Shown in pieces: positions 1 to 14,300 of a stretch of 64,000 nucleotides of DNA. The stretch comes from Limnephilus marmoratus (taxonomy: Eukaryota > Arthropoda > Insecta > Trichoptera > Limnephilidae), in contig OU862909.1 of NCBI GenBank assembly GCA_917880885.1, positions 34,718,405 through 34,782,404 of the forward strand, given 5' to 3'. A program made the translations under genes and the position numbers. Each line of letters begins with the position of its first letter. The stretch's first letter is position 1. The notes under the pieces are model-generated. The model made no database searches and had not been told where the DNA came from. It saw only the letters and a list, made by a program, of their open reading frames with translations.

Positions 1-565
1 TTAATATTCATATGTCTATAGATAGAATTGTATTTGAAAAAAAAGGCAATGAATCATCATATCGTTTTCTTTGATTATAGGCGCCATAGTGACACCTGCA
101 CTTTATCAGTTACATGACATTATTTAATAGTGATAAACGTAAGGGAACCTTCAACGAACATAAAACATTCAAATCAAACCAATGAATACAATATTTAAAA
201 ACACATCAAATATTTGCAAAATATTAGCAATTTTTATTAATAAACAACATTTAGTACAATATAAAAATTACATTTCATAAATAAATATATTTAAAAATAA
301 AGACGCAGTGTTAAAACCACAAAACCAGTTCTTTAAAGTGTTGGTGGCAAGCTCCAGGAATTATAAACACTTACATGCTTCAACATGAATAACAATCTCA
401 CACAAAAGCTTTAACAGGCTAAATTGTACAGGGGAAACACTTTCAGAATGTCATGCAAAGCATTCTGATGGGGGTCAGTTGTAACGGAAATGTTAGTAGG
501 GGTAGACTAGCAACCAAATGGCACCATTCTTGTGCCGACAGATGTGATAATTGTCCAATCATTTC
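1..565. other. AT-rich sequence, no gene seen
   Basis: I see no convincing coding exon, RNA gene or bounded element here. The sequence is AT-rich intergenic or intronic DNA up to the left arm of the foldback element that begins near 566. Confidence 0.5.
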
Positions 566-1205
566 AAAAATGGGGAGGAATGCAGATCCCGCCAATGTGG
601 GAGATTTTAATAAAAATGCACTTTGTAGATGAGAAAAGTGTGGAAAAGTTGAATAAAAAAGAAATTAAGGTGCGCTCGGCAAAATTGAGGGAGATACAGC
701 CGTTTAAAGTATGAATAAAATGTCACTTTATGAACCGATACTGTCAGCCATTTTGTAACCTTAAAGTTGGTAGCACTCGTAATCGTCCTCTAAAAACATG
801 GTTTGGGCCCCTTTATAACGCCTACTCGTGTCAACGCAAGAAAAACATCCCAGTTTTCAAGTAGTTTAGCGGCTACGCCAGGTTTGTGTAACATGGTTTG
901 TGACCATTATTAATTCTGTTTTTCATAATTACGCGTCTTATTATATATCACACGAAGTTGGCTACAATCGTATCAACCTTCGGTCATAGCAAGTCTGAGA
1001 TACCAACATAATAGTAACAAAATGGCGTAATATAAGTTCTAGAAGTGTCATTTTATTCATTCTTTAAACGGCTGTATCTCCCTCAATTTTGCCAAGCGCA
1101 CCTTAATTTCTTTTTTATTCAACTTTTCCACACTTTTCTCATCTAGAAAGTGCATTTTTATTAAAATCCCCCACATTGGCGGGATCTGCATTTCACCCCA
1201 AAAAT
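566..1205. repeat. Foldback element FB1 with ~163-bp inverted arms
   Basis: Bases 566-728 and 1043-1205 form an imperfect inverted repeat, roughly 90 percent identical by eye. The left arm reads through GCAGATCCCGCCAATGTGGG and the right arm contains its reverse complement. The ~315-bp loop (729-1042) contains a ~100-bp core at about 803-903 that reappears inverted in the loop of FB2 (4545-4970), although the arms of the two elements differ. The short open frame at 532-714 lies in the left arm and is not a gene. No target-site duplication could be fixed. It is probably a non-autonomous DNA transposon of foldback type; the superfamily is unknown. Confidence 0.75.
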
Positions 1206-3930
1206 GGAATAACTTTTGGGTATTTTATATTACAAAAATATAATAATAACGTATCCCTAAAATCAAAATATTTAAGGGCTAATTTGTTGGGTTTTCAGAA
1301 CAATGCATGTAGGTCTCATATAAATCATTGTCTCCCTTACTTTTATGATTAGAAATATGATCTAAAAATCTAAACAGTGTTAGAAAGAGAAAACATCATG
1401 CTATATATTTAAATCTAAAAATTCTGCAAAATAATTCAAATATACACATTTATAAATCAAATATTTTCGACTGCAATTTGAAAAAAATTATTAACCTTCT
1501 TATAATTATTACTTTTATATTAATTCGTCATTGAAGAAGATAACAATAATAATCTAAACGAAAATATGAAAGAGAAGAAGACCCAGAAAACAGAAAAAGA
1601 CAATGGTCGCAACTGGGACTCAAACCCAGACCTCTAGTCTAACCGGGACATGCGAGTTAACCAATTTCGCTCAATTACTTATTTTTACATGAAATGACAA
1701 AAAAGTGAGTTGATTATAATATTTAAAAAACATTTGCTGATTAAAAATGTGTTTTAATTTTTGTTTTGGTTTAAGTTAATTTTAGTAAGGAAAAACGTAA
1801 GGTGAGTAAATTTTTTTGTGTGCATTCAAAAATTTTATATTTAAAAAATTATATATTTATTTTAAATTATAAAATTTGAAAGCGTATTTCATCACCTTTC
1901 AAAAACAGTTTTTAGTTTTCGGATGCGTTAAGAAACATTCCATTTTATTGGATTTTATTGCAAAGCCAAAATATTTTGACCGAAATAGGCCCGAGGGCTG
2001 AGATCGTTGAGTATTTGAATGTCGTTGAATATTTGGGCCTCATGGGGAAATGTGCCACAAAATGTCAGTAACATTTGCATTACGTTTTTTTTTATTACTT
2101 AATAATTATACAGCAATATTTCGAGGTGCATACTGATAAAATTTATAGCATATGGGGTCAAGGGATGAGGAATAAGAAAGTCAACCCGGTAGGCTGAACA
2201 CTCGACTAACATTCATGCGGGCAAATTCAAAATCACACATTGGGTGACAAATTTCTTCCCCTGAAACAAAATATTTGAGGTGGGATTTTAAATATTATAT
2301 AATAAAATACACATATATATCAGGCGCGGTCCCTACATACATGCTTTGGATCGTCTGCATCTCTTGTGTTTTAGATTTTAGAGTCAAAAAGCTTTGGACT
2401 TATATTTTCTAGCTGAAAACAGCAAAACTGCAATTTACCAACACAACAACACGACACCCAAAACGAATTGAAAAACAAGTACTTTCTCAATGCTTGAATA
2501 TCTATGAACTGCACAATGTGTAAACACACAGATACCAGCAACAGCGTTCTCAGAGAACCAATGTGTTTGACACTCAACGAAACAAAGCACCACACGGACT
2601 TATTGGATATTGTATCCATCATCCAAAAAGCAGGGAAATATTCGAATATCACGCATGTGTGTTTATTCCCGCCTTCCTAGGTCTTTGAATGCCAAATACG
2701 TATTTCTAACCAATAACATAAAAAAAGAACTTAATGCTTACGGGTATAATGCTCAGAATAGTGCACATATATCATATTACTACGAATCGAGTGGACTGTT
2801 TTTCATATGCTTGCGTGATGCATTTTTGACAATTGACTTGAATAAGTGAAGCCCAATCATTGAAACATTGAATATCCTTCAATTAGCTACTTAATTCATT
2901 TACATTTGAATCTGTAATTGATGGTGCGGAGCGTAAAGAATTCATAGAGCCAATTTGATACACTACTTTTGTCAGTAATCGCATCTTGTTCAGGGGCTAG
3001 TCCATAGATTTTGTATATTTGATAGTGGGTAAAACCTACTTATTTTCCAGCATCCCTCCTTCTAGAAAAATTCATTCACCAACCGCTACTGATATATTAC
3101 ATGTACATACACTGAACAAATTACAATAAAATCACAATCGAGCATTGATAGGGGTAACAAATTTCATCTCGCTAACCAGAAAATTTCTCAATTATATTGT
3201 TAAACGAACTTACAAATACAAGTTAGGATATAAATTTTGTAATTTTGCACTGATCATAATAATATAAACAGATTCACGCTATATAATACTTACATAAATA
3301 GCACAACATATTCAAAGCAGGCAAGTTGTATGTACATATTATTGTAACATTATTAGTGACAACACTTTAAAATTATATTATACATAATTATTATATATTT
3401 GTAGAGGTTTAATAAAAAACCATGCATAAACACAGCATTAGCATGCATACGACCTAGTCATCCTTTTACATAGTTAAATTATTATGGTAGGACCATATTA
3501 AATAATCTGTTTTCTTCTTTTTAAAAGTGTATTGATATTTATATAAAGTGAGAGCAATCAAATGAGTTTTAAATAATGGAGTAAATTGAGTCACTTATTG
3601 TATTGAAATTAATTCATATGTATGATGCCAAGATGTTCACACCCATGTGATAAAAAATGAAGCCCTGAAGAACTTATCAGAGACATGGGAATGATTTGTG
3701 TTGTGCCAAGTATGTGTGATGTTTTGTATAGGATGACCACAAAAGTGAATATGTTGGATGTTACACTTTACAATAGCTCTATCATCTACATCGGTGGTAG
3801 AAGAAAGGGGTATACATCCACAATGAAAAAACATGGAACATAAAAGGTTGTTACGAACAAAGCGGAAAGTTAAATAAATGATATTATATAAATGTAGTAG
3901 TATTATAGGGTGGTCAGAGAGAGGTCTCAC
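1206..3930. other. Gene-free AT-rich stretch
   Basis: Apart from a tRNA-like segment at 1604-1675, I recognise nothing here. Open frames near 2371-2849 and 3637-3984 have no family resemblance and overlap on opposite strands. If the SLC66A2-like gene to the right is intact, this is part of one of its introns or its downstream region. I looked for its third exon here and did not find it. Confidence 0.4.
1604..1675 (-). repeat. tRNA-like segment, possible SINE head
   Basis: Read on the minus strand, this stretch has a D-arm-like AATTGGTTAAC, an anticodon-arm-like middle and a B-box-like GGGTTTGAGTCCC, and it ends in GCGACCA. No 5' acceptor strand pairs with the 3' GTTGCGA, so it is not an intact tRNA gene. 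A tRNA-derived SINE head or a decayed tRNA pseudogene is the simplest reading. Confidence 0.35.
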
Positions 3931-3969
3931 CGTAGAAGCGATGAGCATTTTGCCCGATAGGCGGCCCAT
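3931..3969 (-). CDS. Possible first exon of a BDH2/DHRS6-like SDR dehydrogenase
   Basis: On the minus strand a 13-codon exon reads MGRLSGKMLIAST and is followed at once by a good splice donor (GTGAGA). The peptide resembles the start of the short-chain dehydrogenase BDH2/DHRS6, a cytosolic NAD-dependent hydroxybutyrate dehydrogenase family that begins MGRL-GK before the TGxxxGxG cofactor loop. An in-frame ATG also exists five codons upstream. The next exon, which should carry the glycine-rich loop, was not found to the left, so it would lie beyond the window. The exon also falls within or downstream of the SLC66A2-like gene on the same strand, which lowers confidence. It may be a chance match. 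Confidence 0.3.
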
Positions 3970-4233
3970 TCTCTCTCCTCTCATTCAGCCAACGAGCGAC
4001 ATCTTCCGATTGCGCTGAACATCGGATAATCAATATCATTTAGAGTACAAATAGATCACATCAAAGTATCAGTACAATCGGTACATCAGTACAGTAGGCG
4101 GGTTATAAAGTAAGAAGACACAAGATATTATATATATTATATTATGTATGTTCTGATATTATGTATGTTCTGATATTATATACACTTATAAGCGGCAGTA
4201 GAGAAAACCATCCAATAGTAAACTGTTTCGTAC

Positions 4234-5713
<1,480 letters not shown>

Positions 5714-6141
5714 CTATCCAAGTAGCCTTACACTTTTGCGATTACTTGATGTGTTGCTTGACGAACTTATCAATAACATTTTCACTGTGTTTTGAAAAAC
5801 ATTGACCCTAATTGACAATTTGATTGAAATTAGAAATGTCACCACAATTCATGTAATTATTATCAAGTTGTCGGTAATGGATGTTTAAACGATCTTTTGT
5901 TGGACAACATGTCAACAGCTGTTTTGAATTAAAACTAACTTCATGTTTTTCAAATTGCTAAGAAAAAACGCTTTGTAGAAACAAATTTAATGCATCGTGA
6001 ACAAATTCAAACATTGATCGGAGCGATCACAAAACTTTTGAAATAAATTTATATGTAAAAAAATTTAAATTTCAATTGCGTAAAATCAAAATTCACTTCG
6101 CATCTTCGCAACTGTCATGGCGCGGCCGATCTGTCACACAA

Positions 6142-6300
6142 AAGCCCGCTAGACAAACCTTGCGTAGCCAGACAAACCATTTAAAAACGTAGGCTGTTTT
6201 TTAAAGTAAATATAATATTCACAAGCCCGCTAGACAAACCCTGCGTAGCCAGACAAACCATTTAAAAACGTAGGCTGTTTTTTAAAATAAAGATAACAAC
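6142..6300. repeat. Two tandem copies of an ~81-bp unit
   Basis: The unit AGCCCGCTAGACAAACC...GTAGGCTGTTTTTTAAA occurs twice in tandem with a period of 81 bp. It contains GCGTAGCCAGACAAACC, loosely like the shared core of FB1 and FB2 (GCGTAGCCGC...AAACTGGGATG). It lies between the divergent SLC66A2 and TIMM21 genes. Confidence 0.7.
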
Positions 6301-6800
6301 ATGGAGGTCATTGAAAAATGACATTTTCGTATTTTTAAATTTAAAAATTGACGATAATATACATTATTTTCAATTTCCGCTCACGGAATTAATTACATCT
6401 AATTATTACCTATCTACTGGGGTATATATTTATTTTTTTTGTCCAAAATGAGCTGGTCCCGGCTTTGTAAAAATTTACCAATTTTTTAACTTAAAATGCA
6501 TCACTGTCCGCCTTCCCCAATGCAAAAAGTTTCCGAAATACGTAATTCTAACAATTATTTCAACTTCTGCAGAGTGTTTTATCGTGAAAAAGTGCATATT
6601 TACCGCTGTAATTTACAACATGGAGGTCATTGAAAAATGACATTTTCGTATTTTTAAATTAAAGAAATTAACGATAATATACATTTTTTCAATTTCCGCT
6701 CACGGAATTAATTACATCTAATTATTACCTATCTACTGGGGTAAAAAAATATTTTTTTTAGTGTAAAATGAGCTGGTCCCGGTTTTGTAAAAAATTAATA
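6301..6800. repeat. Direct duplication with 319-bp offset
   Basis: A ~180-bp block beginning ATGGAGGTCATTGAAAAATG at 6301 is repeated from 6620. Both blocks end in AAAATGAGCTGGTCCCGG followed by TTTTGTAAAA. The spacer contains CCTTCCCCAATGCAAA, reminiscent of FB2 arm sequence. The arrangement suggests a tandemly duplicated or rearranged non-autonomous element. No coding capacity is seen. Confidence 0.7.
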
Positions 6801-7043
6801 AAAAATTATATAATAATGTTTTATTGAGAAATTACAAGTAATATTTTGGTGATTATCATTTTGAATCTTAATTTTTTTTATTTGCGTGTTTCTAAAAGAT
6901 CGCTCGGCCGTATAAGGCGCATCCTTTTTCTTTTAAAACGCTTCCAATATTTACAATAATAATATTATTTTGTTTGGATGTGAATATTGTGAATAAACCA
7001 TAAATTAGGTAAATTTATATTATTTTTTAGTTTCAATTTACGC

Positions 7044-8131
7044 CAGTGTTGCCAACCCGAATTTTGAAAAAGACGTAGGTCAGACTAGAAAAATACGTAG
7101 AAACTGTATAATTTGGGTTATGAAAAGTTCGTAGATCTACGTACTTTTTTTTTAGTGAAATGAAGACGTTAGGATAGGTGAAACAGAACAAAACAAGTAT
7201 TTTGTTATACAATTTATTTAAAAAGATACCCCTGGTATTGTAAACTTTCATAGGCTGCGGTAATTAAAAGATTGTTAACTTTAAATTCAGTAAATTTAAA
7301 TGATTTACCTCTTCAAGGCACATAAGAATCTAGTACATAAAAAAATTGCCACATTTGTGGTAAAAAAAAGAGAATTAAAAAAAAATTCTCAATTTTCAGA
7401 ATCTTTAGGTAAATTAAATTTGTACATTTATTAGAACATTAACTTTAAATTCAGTAAATTTAAATGATCCACCTCTTCAAGACACACAAGAATCTAGTAA
7501 ATAAAAAAATATAAAAATTGCCACATTTGTGTTAAAGAAAAAGAAATAAAAAAATACTCAATTTTCAGATCTTCAGGCAAATTAAATTTGTACATATATA
7601 TTGATTAAAATATTTAATATGTTCCTGCGAAGGCTCGCTGCTTGTTTTCAAGCCACTTTTCGTAATAAGTAAAGCCTGTTAGCGTGACAGTCTGTTTCGG
7701 ATGTTAGTTTTCATCAAATTTTTCGCGGAAAACAGACGCTCGACATTTGCACTGCTTTGTGGCAATGTTTGAGTTTTGTGCAAACTGGGCCAATAAGGGA
7801 AACATTTGAGACGAATCGCCTTTTCGTATTTTTGAAACATGACGCCAAAACCCATTGATATTTGCTGATCCTGTTGAAATGAAAGAATTGTATTTCTGTC
7901 TGCGCGACTTCTTATGTGGCGCGGACTCTAGTATGAAACGGAACGTTTGTTGGAGTCCGCGTCTGGTAAAGTGACGGAAAATACGATGCTTCAGCCTAAT
8001 GAGTTATGTTATTTTGCAAATTTGTACAATTTGAAAGAAAATACGTAGATTCTGGGCCTAAGTTCGTAGATGTGCAGGAAAGACCTAAAATACGTAGATC
8101 TACGCAAAAAGACGTAGAGTTGGCAACGCTG
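7044..8131 (-). mobile_element. Non-autonomous hAT element with 8-bp TSD
   Basis: A 1088-bp element has terminal inverted repeats CAGTGTTGCCAAC (7044-7056) and GTTGGCAACGCTG (8119-8131) and is flanked by the exact 8-bp direct repeat atttacgc (7036-7043 and 8132-8139). CAGTG-type ends plus an 8-bp duplication are characteristic of hAT transposons. Subterminal motifs ACGTAGATCTACG recur inverted near both ends. Only a decayed C-terminal transposase fragment remains inside (7615-7795). The right end sits about 250 bp upstream of the TIMM21 start codon, so it may supply or disturb promoter sequence. Confidence 0.92.
7615..7795 (-). pseudogene. hAT transposase C-terminal (dimerisation) remnant
   Basis: The minus strand reads LPQSSANVERLFSAKNLMKT followed by NIRNRLSR and an in-frame stop, then QALLITKSGLKTSSEPSQE. 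The S-x-N-VERLFS block is the conserved hAT dimerisation motif. Everything upstream (DDE catalytic residues, BED finger) is absent, so this is an inactive relic inside the 7044-8131 element. Confidence 0.8.
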
Positions 8132-8383
8132 ATTTACGCTCACTGCGATATTTACCTCACCGAAAAATCTGTTTCCCGAATAATATATAGGTAAAATGAT
8201 AAGATTTTTTTCGGTGAATTATGACTGGTTTATTTATGGGTGAATTGAGGTTAGAACTACCTAGCTGTCAATATAAAAAAAAACTCTGAACATTGCGAAA
8301 TAATTATTAACCGGTGTCTTCTCTATTATTGTTAATATTGCCTGTCATAATATTAATGGGCAGTGTTTTTTTTTAGGAACAGC

Positions 8384-11300
8384 ATGTCAACTATATCAAA
8401 ATTAGTTCCTTTGTTGAGATGCCAGCAAAGATTCTTGTTTGAAAGGAAGATTATTAGTCCCGCATTTTGTCTAAATCTTATTAGAAAGCGGGAATTTTCT
8501 GCAAGGAAAACTGAATCTGCCGTGTCCAAAGCCAACCCTTCATCAGATGTGTCCACAGATGTCCGACCCTTGGGAGAGAAAATTAAAGAGACCACTAAAA
8601 CAGCTTCGTACATGGGTGTTATCCTAGTCGGTGTTGGTGTAACTGGAATTATATTCTACTATGTTTTTAGAGAACTATTCTCCAGCAAAAGTCCCAACAG
8701 CATTTATTCTGCTGCATTGGAAAGATGTATTGAGGTGAGCACCTTATGTATTTTATTCACAATAAATCGGAAAATCTGTGTTAAAAAGATTTGTAAAACC
8801 TTTAGTAACTATTCATTTCATACCTAATAAACCTACACGCATAAATATACAAACCACCCACCCTACACGCAAGGGCGGATGGGTCCAGGACCTAGTTGAA
8901 CCACTAATACCCTACTTTTTACTTGTATATATTATTATCAAAATTAAATTATAAATTCTTGTGACTTGATCACGACTGTGTGACCCCCCCCTGGTGCCAA
9001 AGCTGGATCCGCCCTTGCCTACACGTACACATGTTCTAAATATAATGCAACATCGCACAACAGTTGATTTACGTAACTGCCAGACCTGCAGTGGCACGTA
9101 AAACCAATAAGAATCATGTTACTGAGGTTATAAATCTTTTGTTAGGCACTTGTAAAGATTACGTACCCTGCTGTATTTTACTAGTTTGATCTAACTTCTG
9201 GTATAATTTTGATCACCAATCTTTTCCCAGGACCCTTATGTATCCGATTCCCTCGGAGCACCTATTAAAGGATTTGGAGAAGAAACATCCAGAAGACGCA
9301 GAACTCGTGTCAGCCATGCCTACTACCAGCGCGATGGCGTTAACTGCCTTAGGATGCAATTCTATATCAGGGGAACAAGGAATGAAGCCACCGTACATTT
9401 GGATATGAAAGAGGTTCTCATTTTTATGCATCTCACATGTTTCCATAGAATTATATTTTTTTGCAACATATGTAAATTATAATTTATCTGAGGTAGGTAA
9501 TTACTAGGTGTGACGTATGTGTATGAGGGTGACGGCATGAGAGCGAGATAGCGAGTATGGGAAGTATAAAAGGGATGTACCGCTATTGAGCGCTCTCTCC
9601 ATATTAATCTGGCAACCAATAAACATCGTAACATCTTGATATTATTTTCTACCCGCCAACACCACAGTTGGCGCAGCTCGGTAGTTCGTAAATTTTTACG
9701 TAAATTGGAAGAATCTACGCGGTAGATTTCGGGATCTGACGGATTGTTGTCAGGATTGCAGGAAGCGATCGCAGGAAGCGATCGCATTAAGAAGAAATTG
9801 GAGCAGCCACACGCAAGTATTCGCGTGTGTGGGACTGACAAATTGCAAAATTATTGTCGTTCGGGTACACCGTGTAACGGGGTACAAAAGGACCGGATCA
9901 AGGATCGGGTCAAGGACTGGATCATCGTGTGGATTAGCCGGGAACCAGGACTTGGTTTCCGTCGCTGCAGTCTGGGAAGGAAGACCTCGGAGAAGAGGGA
10001 TTGGATCCGCAGCTGTCGGGAGACGGAGCCAGACGGGGACGGTGATCTACGGCTCTGGGTGGCGTGCACGTGGAACGTGGAACGTGGACCTCGGAGTGTA
10101 GCCTTCTTGGAAGTGCTGAGATAAGTAGTCTTGATTATTTTGTTTCAGCTCTTCCCCCAATGGAGGGTGTTTGTAAAAATTTGGGGACGTTCTGTTACAG
10201 AACGGGAAACTGGTCATTGTTCAAGGAACGACTGGATCAGGCCCTCATTTTACATGATGACAAAGTGTTATCACAAGAACGCAAAAGAGCATTTTTGCTG
10301 AGTTGCCTCACCGAAGAAACTTTCTCTTTATTATGTGATCTATGTTTCCCTAAAAAGGTTTCTGTTTGTTCTTTTGATGATTTATGTAAATTATTTGATT
10401 CACATTGCAAACCTATTCAAAATATTTTCGAGTCGCGTGAGTTATTTTATAAGTGTAAACAGCTAGCTAACGAATCTATTAAAGATTACGCTGCTAGGTT
10501 GAGAGGACTGAGTTTGACGTGCAATTTTGAATTGAGGCTGGAATCTTGTTTAAAAGACATATTCATTATTGGAATTTTCAATGAAAAATTGAAACATAAG
10601 TTGTTCGTTGAGGGGGTAAATACTTCTTTTTCGGAATGCGTTCAGTTAGCAGCTTCATGGGAACATGTTGTTAATTTTAAGAAAGTTGATACGAATTTAA
10701 ATCTTGTGCATAAGGATAGTAATGTTGTCCGTAAATCCAGGTCGGATAGTCCGATCAGATTTAAAAGTGCAGTGCGTAGTAAGACGCCAGTAAATATTGC
10801 ATTAAAAAAATGTTTTTTGTGCGGAAAAACGAATCATTTGCAGAAAGATTGTTGGAAGAATATTTTTTGTAATCGGTGCAATAAATCGGGTCATCCTAGT
10901 AATGTGTGTAAAAACAGTAAAATTAATGTAGGTAATAAGAATAAACGATTAAATTCGGTTTTTATGTTGCATGACGGCACGGGGCCGGAACCGATATTCG
11001 TAGATCTCATTATTGGTAACACTGTTCTGCGAGCGATTGTTGACACCGGCGCTGAGATTAATGCAATTCCATATGAAGTGTATTTAAAAGATTTTGTTTC
11101 TTGTACATTGGAAAGATGCGATATTCAATTGTCAGGATATGACGGGAAACGGTTAAATATTGTAGGTAAAGTTAATTTAAGTGTGTTATTTTTAAATAAA
11201 AGTGTAGATACGCAGTTTATAATAATTAAAAACGGTAATTCTACGATTGTTGGTAGAAATTTTTTACAAGTTTTCGGTATCGGATTAAGTGGAATAAATT

Positions 11301-14300
11301 CGGTAAATACCAGTGAGACTAGTTGTGATAATCAATTAAATTTTCGTGATAGTTTAAAGAAAAAATATGCTCATGTGTTTTCAGAAAAATCGGGTAGGCT
11401 TATAGGTTATGAAGCTAACATCGAAGTTATTTCGGAGTTCAGGCCAAAGTTTGTGAATCCAAGATCGTTACCTTTTAGTTTACGTGGAAAGGTAGAGGAG
11501 GAATTAAATAAGATGTTACGTGAAGATATAATTGAAAACGTAGAAATAAGTGATATGGCTAGTCCGATTGTTGTTGTAAAAAAGAAAGACGGTTCAATTA
11601 GAATTTGTACTGATTTTAAAACCACATTAAACCCTATGTTAGCGAAGTTGAAATATCCATTGCCTCGTATAGAAGATTTAATTTCATCTTTAAATGGTGC
11701 GAAATTTTTTGCTAAAATAGATTTGCGTAATGCTTTTGGTCAGATTTCGTTGAACGAGAAGTCGAGAAAATTATGTGTGATAAGTACGCATGTGGGTTTA
11801 TTCAGGTATAAAGTGTTGCCTTTCGGTTTGACCACAAGCCCGGCTATATTTATGCAAGTTATTCAGGCGGTAGTAGGTAGACTTCGTAACGTTCGTATAT
11901 TTCTAGATGATATTTTGTTGTTTGGAAATTCTGAAGAGGAATTATTCTCTATTTGTGAATCTGTACTTAGCAAGTTAAGTGATTGTGGATTAACTATTAA
12001 TGAAAATAAGTGTTCTTTTCTAGAAACTGAGATAGAATATTTAGGTTTTAAAATTTCGCGGAAAGGAGTTATGCCTTTAGAAAATAAAATCTGTGCGATT
12101 ACTCAAATGGCAGTACCGAAAAATGTTTCAGAACTTAGGAGTTTACTTGGGGTTATTTCATATTATAGAGCTTTTGTTCATAATATTTCAGGTATTTTGT
12201 CTCCATTGTATAACTTGTTAAAAAGGGGAGTAAAATATGTGTGGTCTGAGGAATGTAATATTGCGTTTGAGCGAGTTAAGAAACTGCTGACGTCAGATAA
12301 TATTTTAGTGCATTTTGATCCTAATTTACCAATTAAACTTATTTCAGACGCATCTGAAAAAGCGTTATCAGCGGTGATTTGCCATGTATATGATAATGGT
12401 TTAGAGAGACCTATCGCATTTGCTAGCCGATTATTGTCAGAAACAGAATTAAAGTACTCTATTTTAGATAAGGAAGCGTGTGCTATAATTTTTGGGCTGA
12501 AGAAATTCTTTCAGTATTTATACGGCAATAAATTTGTTTTGGCTTGCGACAATAAATCGTTAGTACACATTTTGAACACGGATAAGCAAGTACCTGTTTT
12601 GGCCGCTAACCGTCTGCAGAGGTACGCCCTAATACTCCAGACTTTTGACTATAGTATAGAGCATATTAAGTCAGGTGATAACAAAGCGGATTTCTTATCA
12701 CGAATGCCGATTAATAATAAGGATAATTTAGATGTGTGTAGCGATGATATTGATGCTAGCGATTATTTTTTAAATTATATTGATTCTTTAAACGTGAATA
12801 CGGTTGAGTCAGAGTTTGTGAACATAATCGAGTCAGAAACAACATTAAATGCGGAAACGATGAAACAGTTTTCGATTAATGATGTAAATATAGCGAGCAT
12901 TATCGAGTTCACAGCAAATGGTTGGCCGGATAAAAAGTTCTTAAAGGATGATTTATTGAAATTCTGGTATTTTAGGGATAAATTATCGACTTATAATTCA
13001 TGTTTATTTTATAATAATAAATTTGTAGTTCCAAGGGAATTAAGGGAAATTATATTGAATTTTTTACATCAATCACATTTAGGCATTGTAAAATCGAAAA
13101 GTCTTGCTCGAAATTATTTTTTTTGGCTCGGAATGAACAATGATATAGAAGCAACTGTGAAACAGTGTGCTCGATGCATGGAATGTTTACCTACTCCGTG
13201 TAAAGTTGAGTTGGCACCTTGGCCAATAAATGGTTTAATCTGGAGTAGATTGCATATTGTCTTCATGGGACCGTTGGGAGGTCATAATTTTTTAATTATT
13301 GTTGATGCAACTACAAAATGGATAGACTGTCATGTTGTAAATAAGGTAGATTCGTTTTGTACAATAAAAGTTTTGAAAAGATTATTTTCTATGTTCGGAA
13401 TCCCGGAACAAATTGTAAGTGACAATGGTACAGCTTTCACATCGTCAGTTTTTAAGGAATTTTGTCATAATTATAATATAGAATCATTGACTTCAGCTGT
13501 ACAGCATCCTGCTTCTAACGGTTTAGCTGAAAATGGGGTTAAAACAGTGAAGAATTTTTTGAAAAAAATTATGGTAAATAATAAATTTCCTACTGATTTT
13601 GAAGATAAACTTTTGACGTTTTTAGTTGATATTAGAAATACGCCTTCAATGTCTACGGGCATTGAGCCTAGTACATTAATGTTGGGTAGGAAGATTAGAT
13701 CAATTTTTAATACGATTATTCCAATAGTGGATAATGTTGAGAGTCAAGGTTTTAAAGGAATTGACAACACGGTTAAAAACAAAATGTTATTGAGCCAGCA
13801 TAAACAGAAAAAGTATTATAGAGGAAGAAAATTTAAAAAGTACTTTGAGGTTGGTTCTAAAGTTTTAACCAGGGATTTAAGAAGTAATGATAATAAATGG
13901 ATTTTAGGAAAAATTTTTAAAAGATTGGGGAATAGGATTTATTTAGTTAAAATTATGTCTACGGGACAAATTTGGAAACGTCACCATGATCAGATTTCAG
14001 AGAGGAAGGTTAGGTGGGGGGAGTGTGACAGGTCTGATGATTTGCTGGACCTGGGTCCACTCTCGGATGTGGACATGACCAAATTTCCTAATTCCTCTAA
14101 TTTTTGCAGGTCACCTACACCATGGGAGGGGAGGTTACGCCCTCGAGGTCAACGCCCACGCTACACGTGAAGAACAAGAATAATTACATATACTATGGAA
14201 TGGAAATATTTAGATATTTTGTTTTGTATAAATTTGTGAATAAAGATATGTATGTAATTAGGTTTTAAGTGTGGGGGTGTGACGTATGTGTATGAGGGTG

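Noticed and set aside
1604..1675. Intact tRNA gene
   Set aside because: D-arm and T-arm-like parts are present on the minus strand, but no acceptor stem pairs, so only a tRNA-like repeat is claimed.
2371..2652. 93-codon minus-strand frame tested as SLC66A2 exon 3
   Set aside because: No PQ motif or alignment to the second half of PQLC1 in any frame.
9744..10124. Open frames in the Gypsy leader considered as a separate Gag
   Set aside because: They are repetitive (GATCGGGTCAAGGACTGG-type) translations of the leader. Gag similarity begins at Met33 of the 10064 frame.
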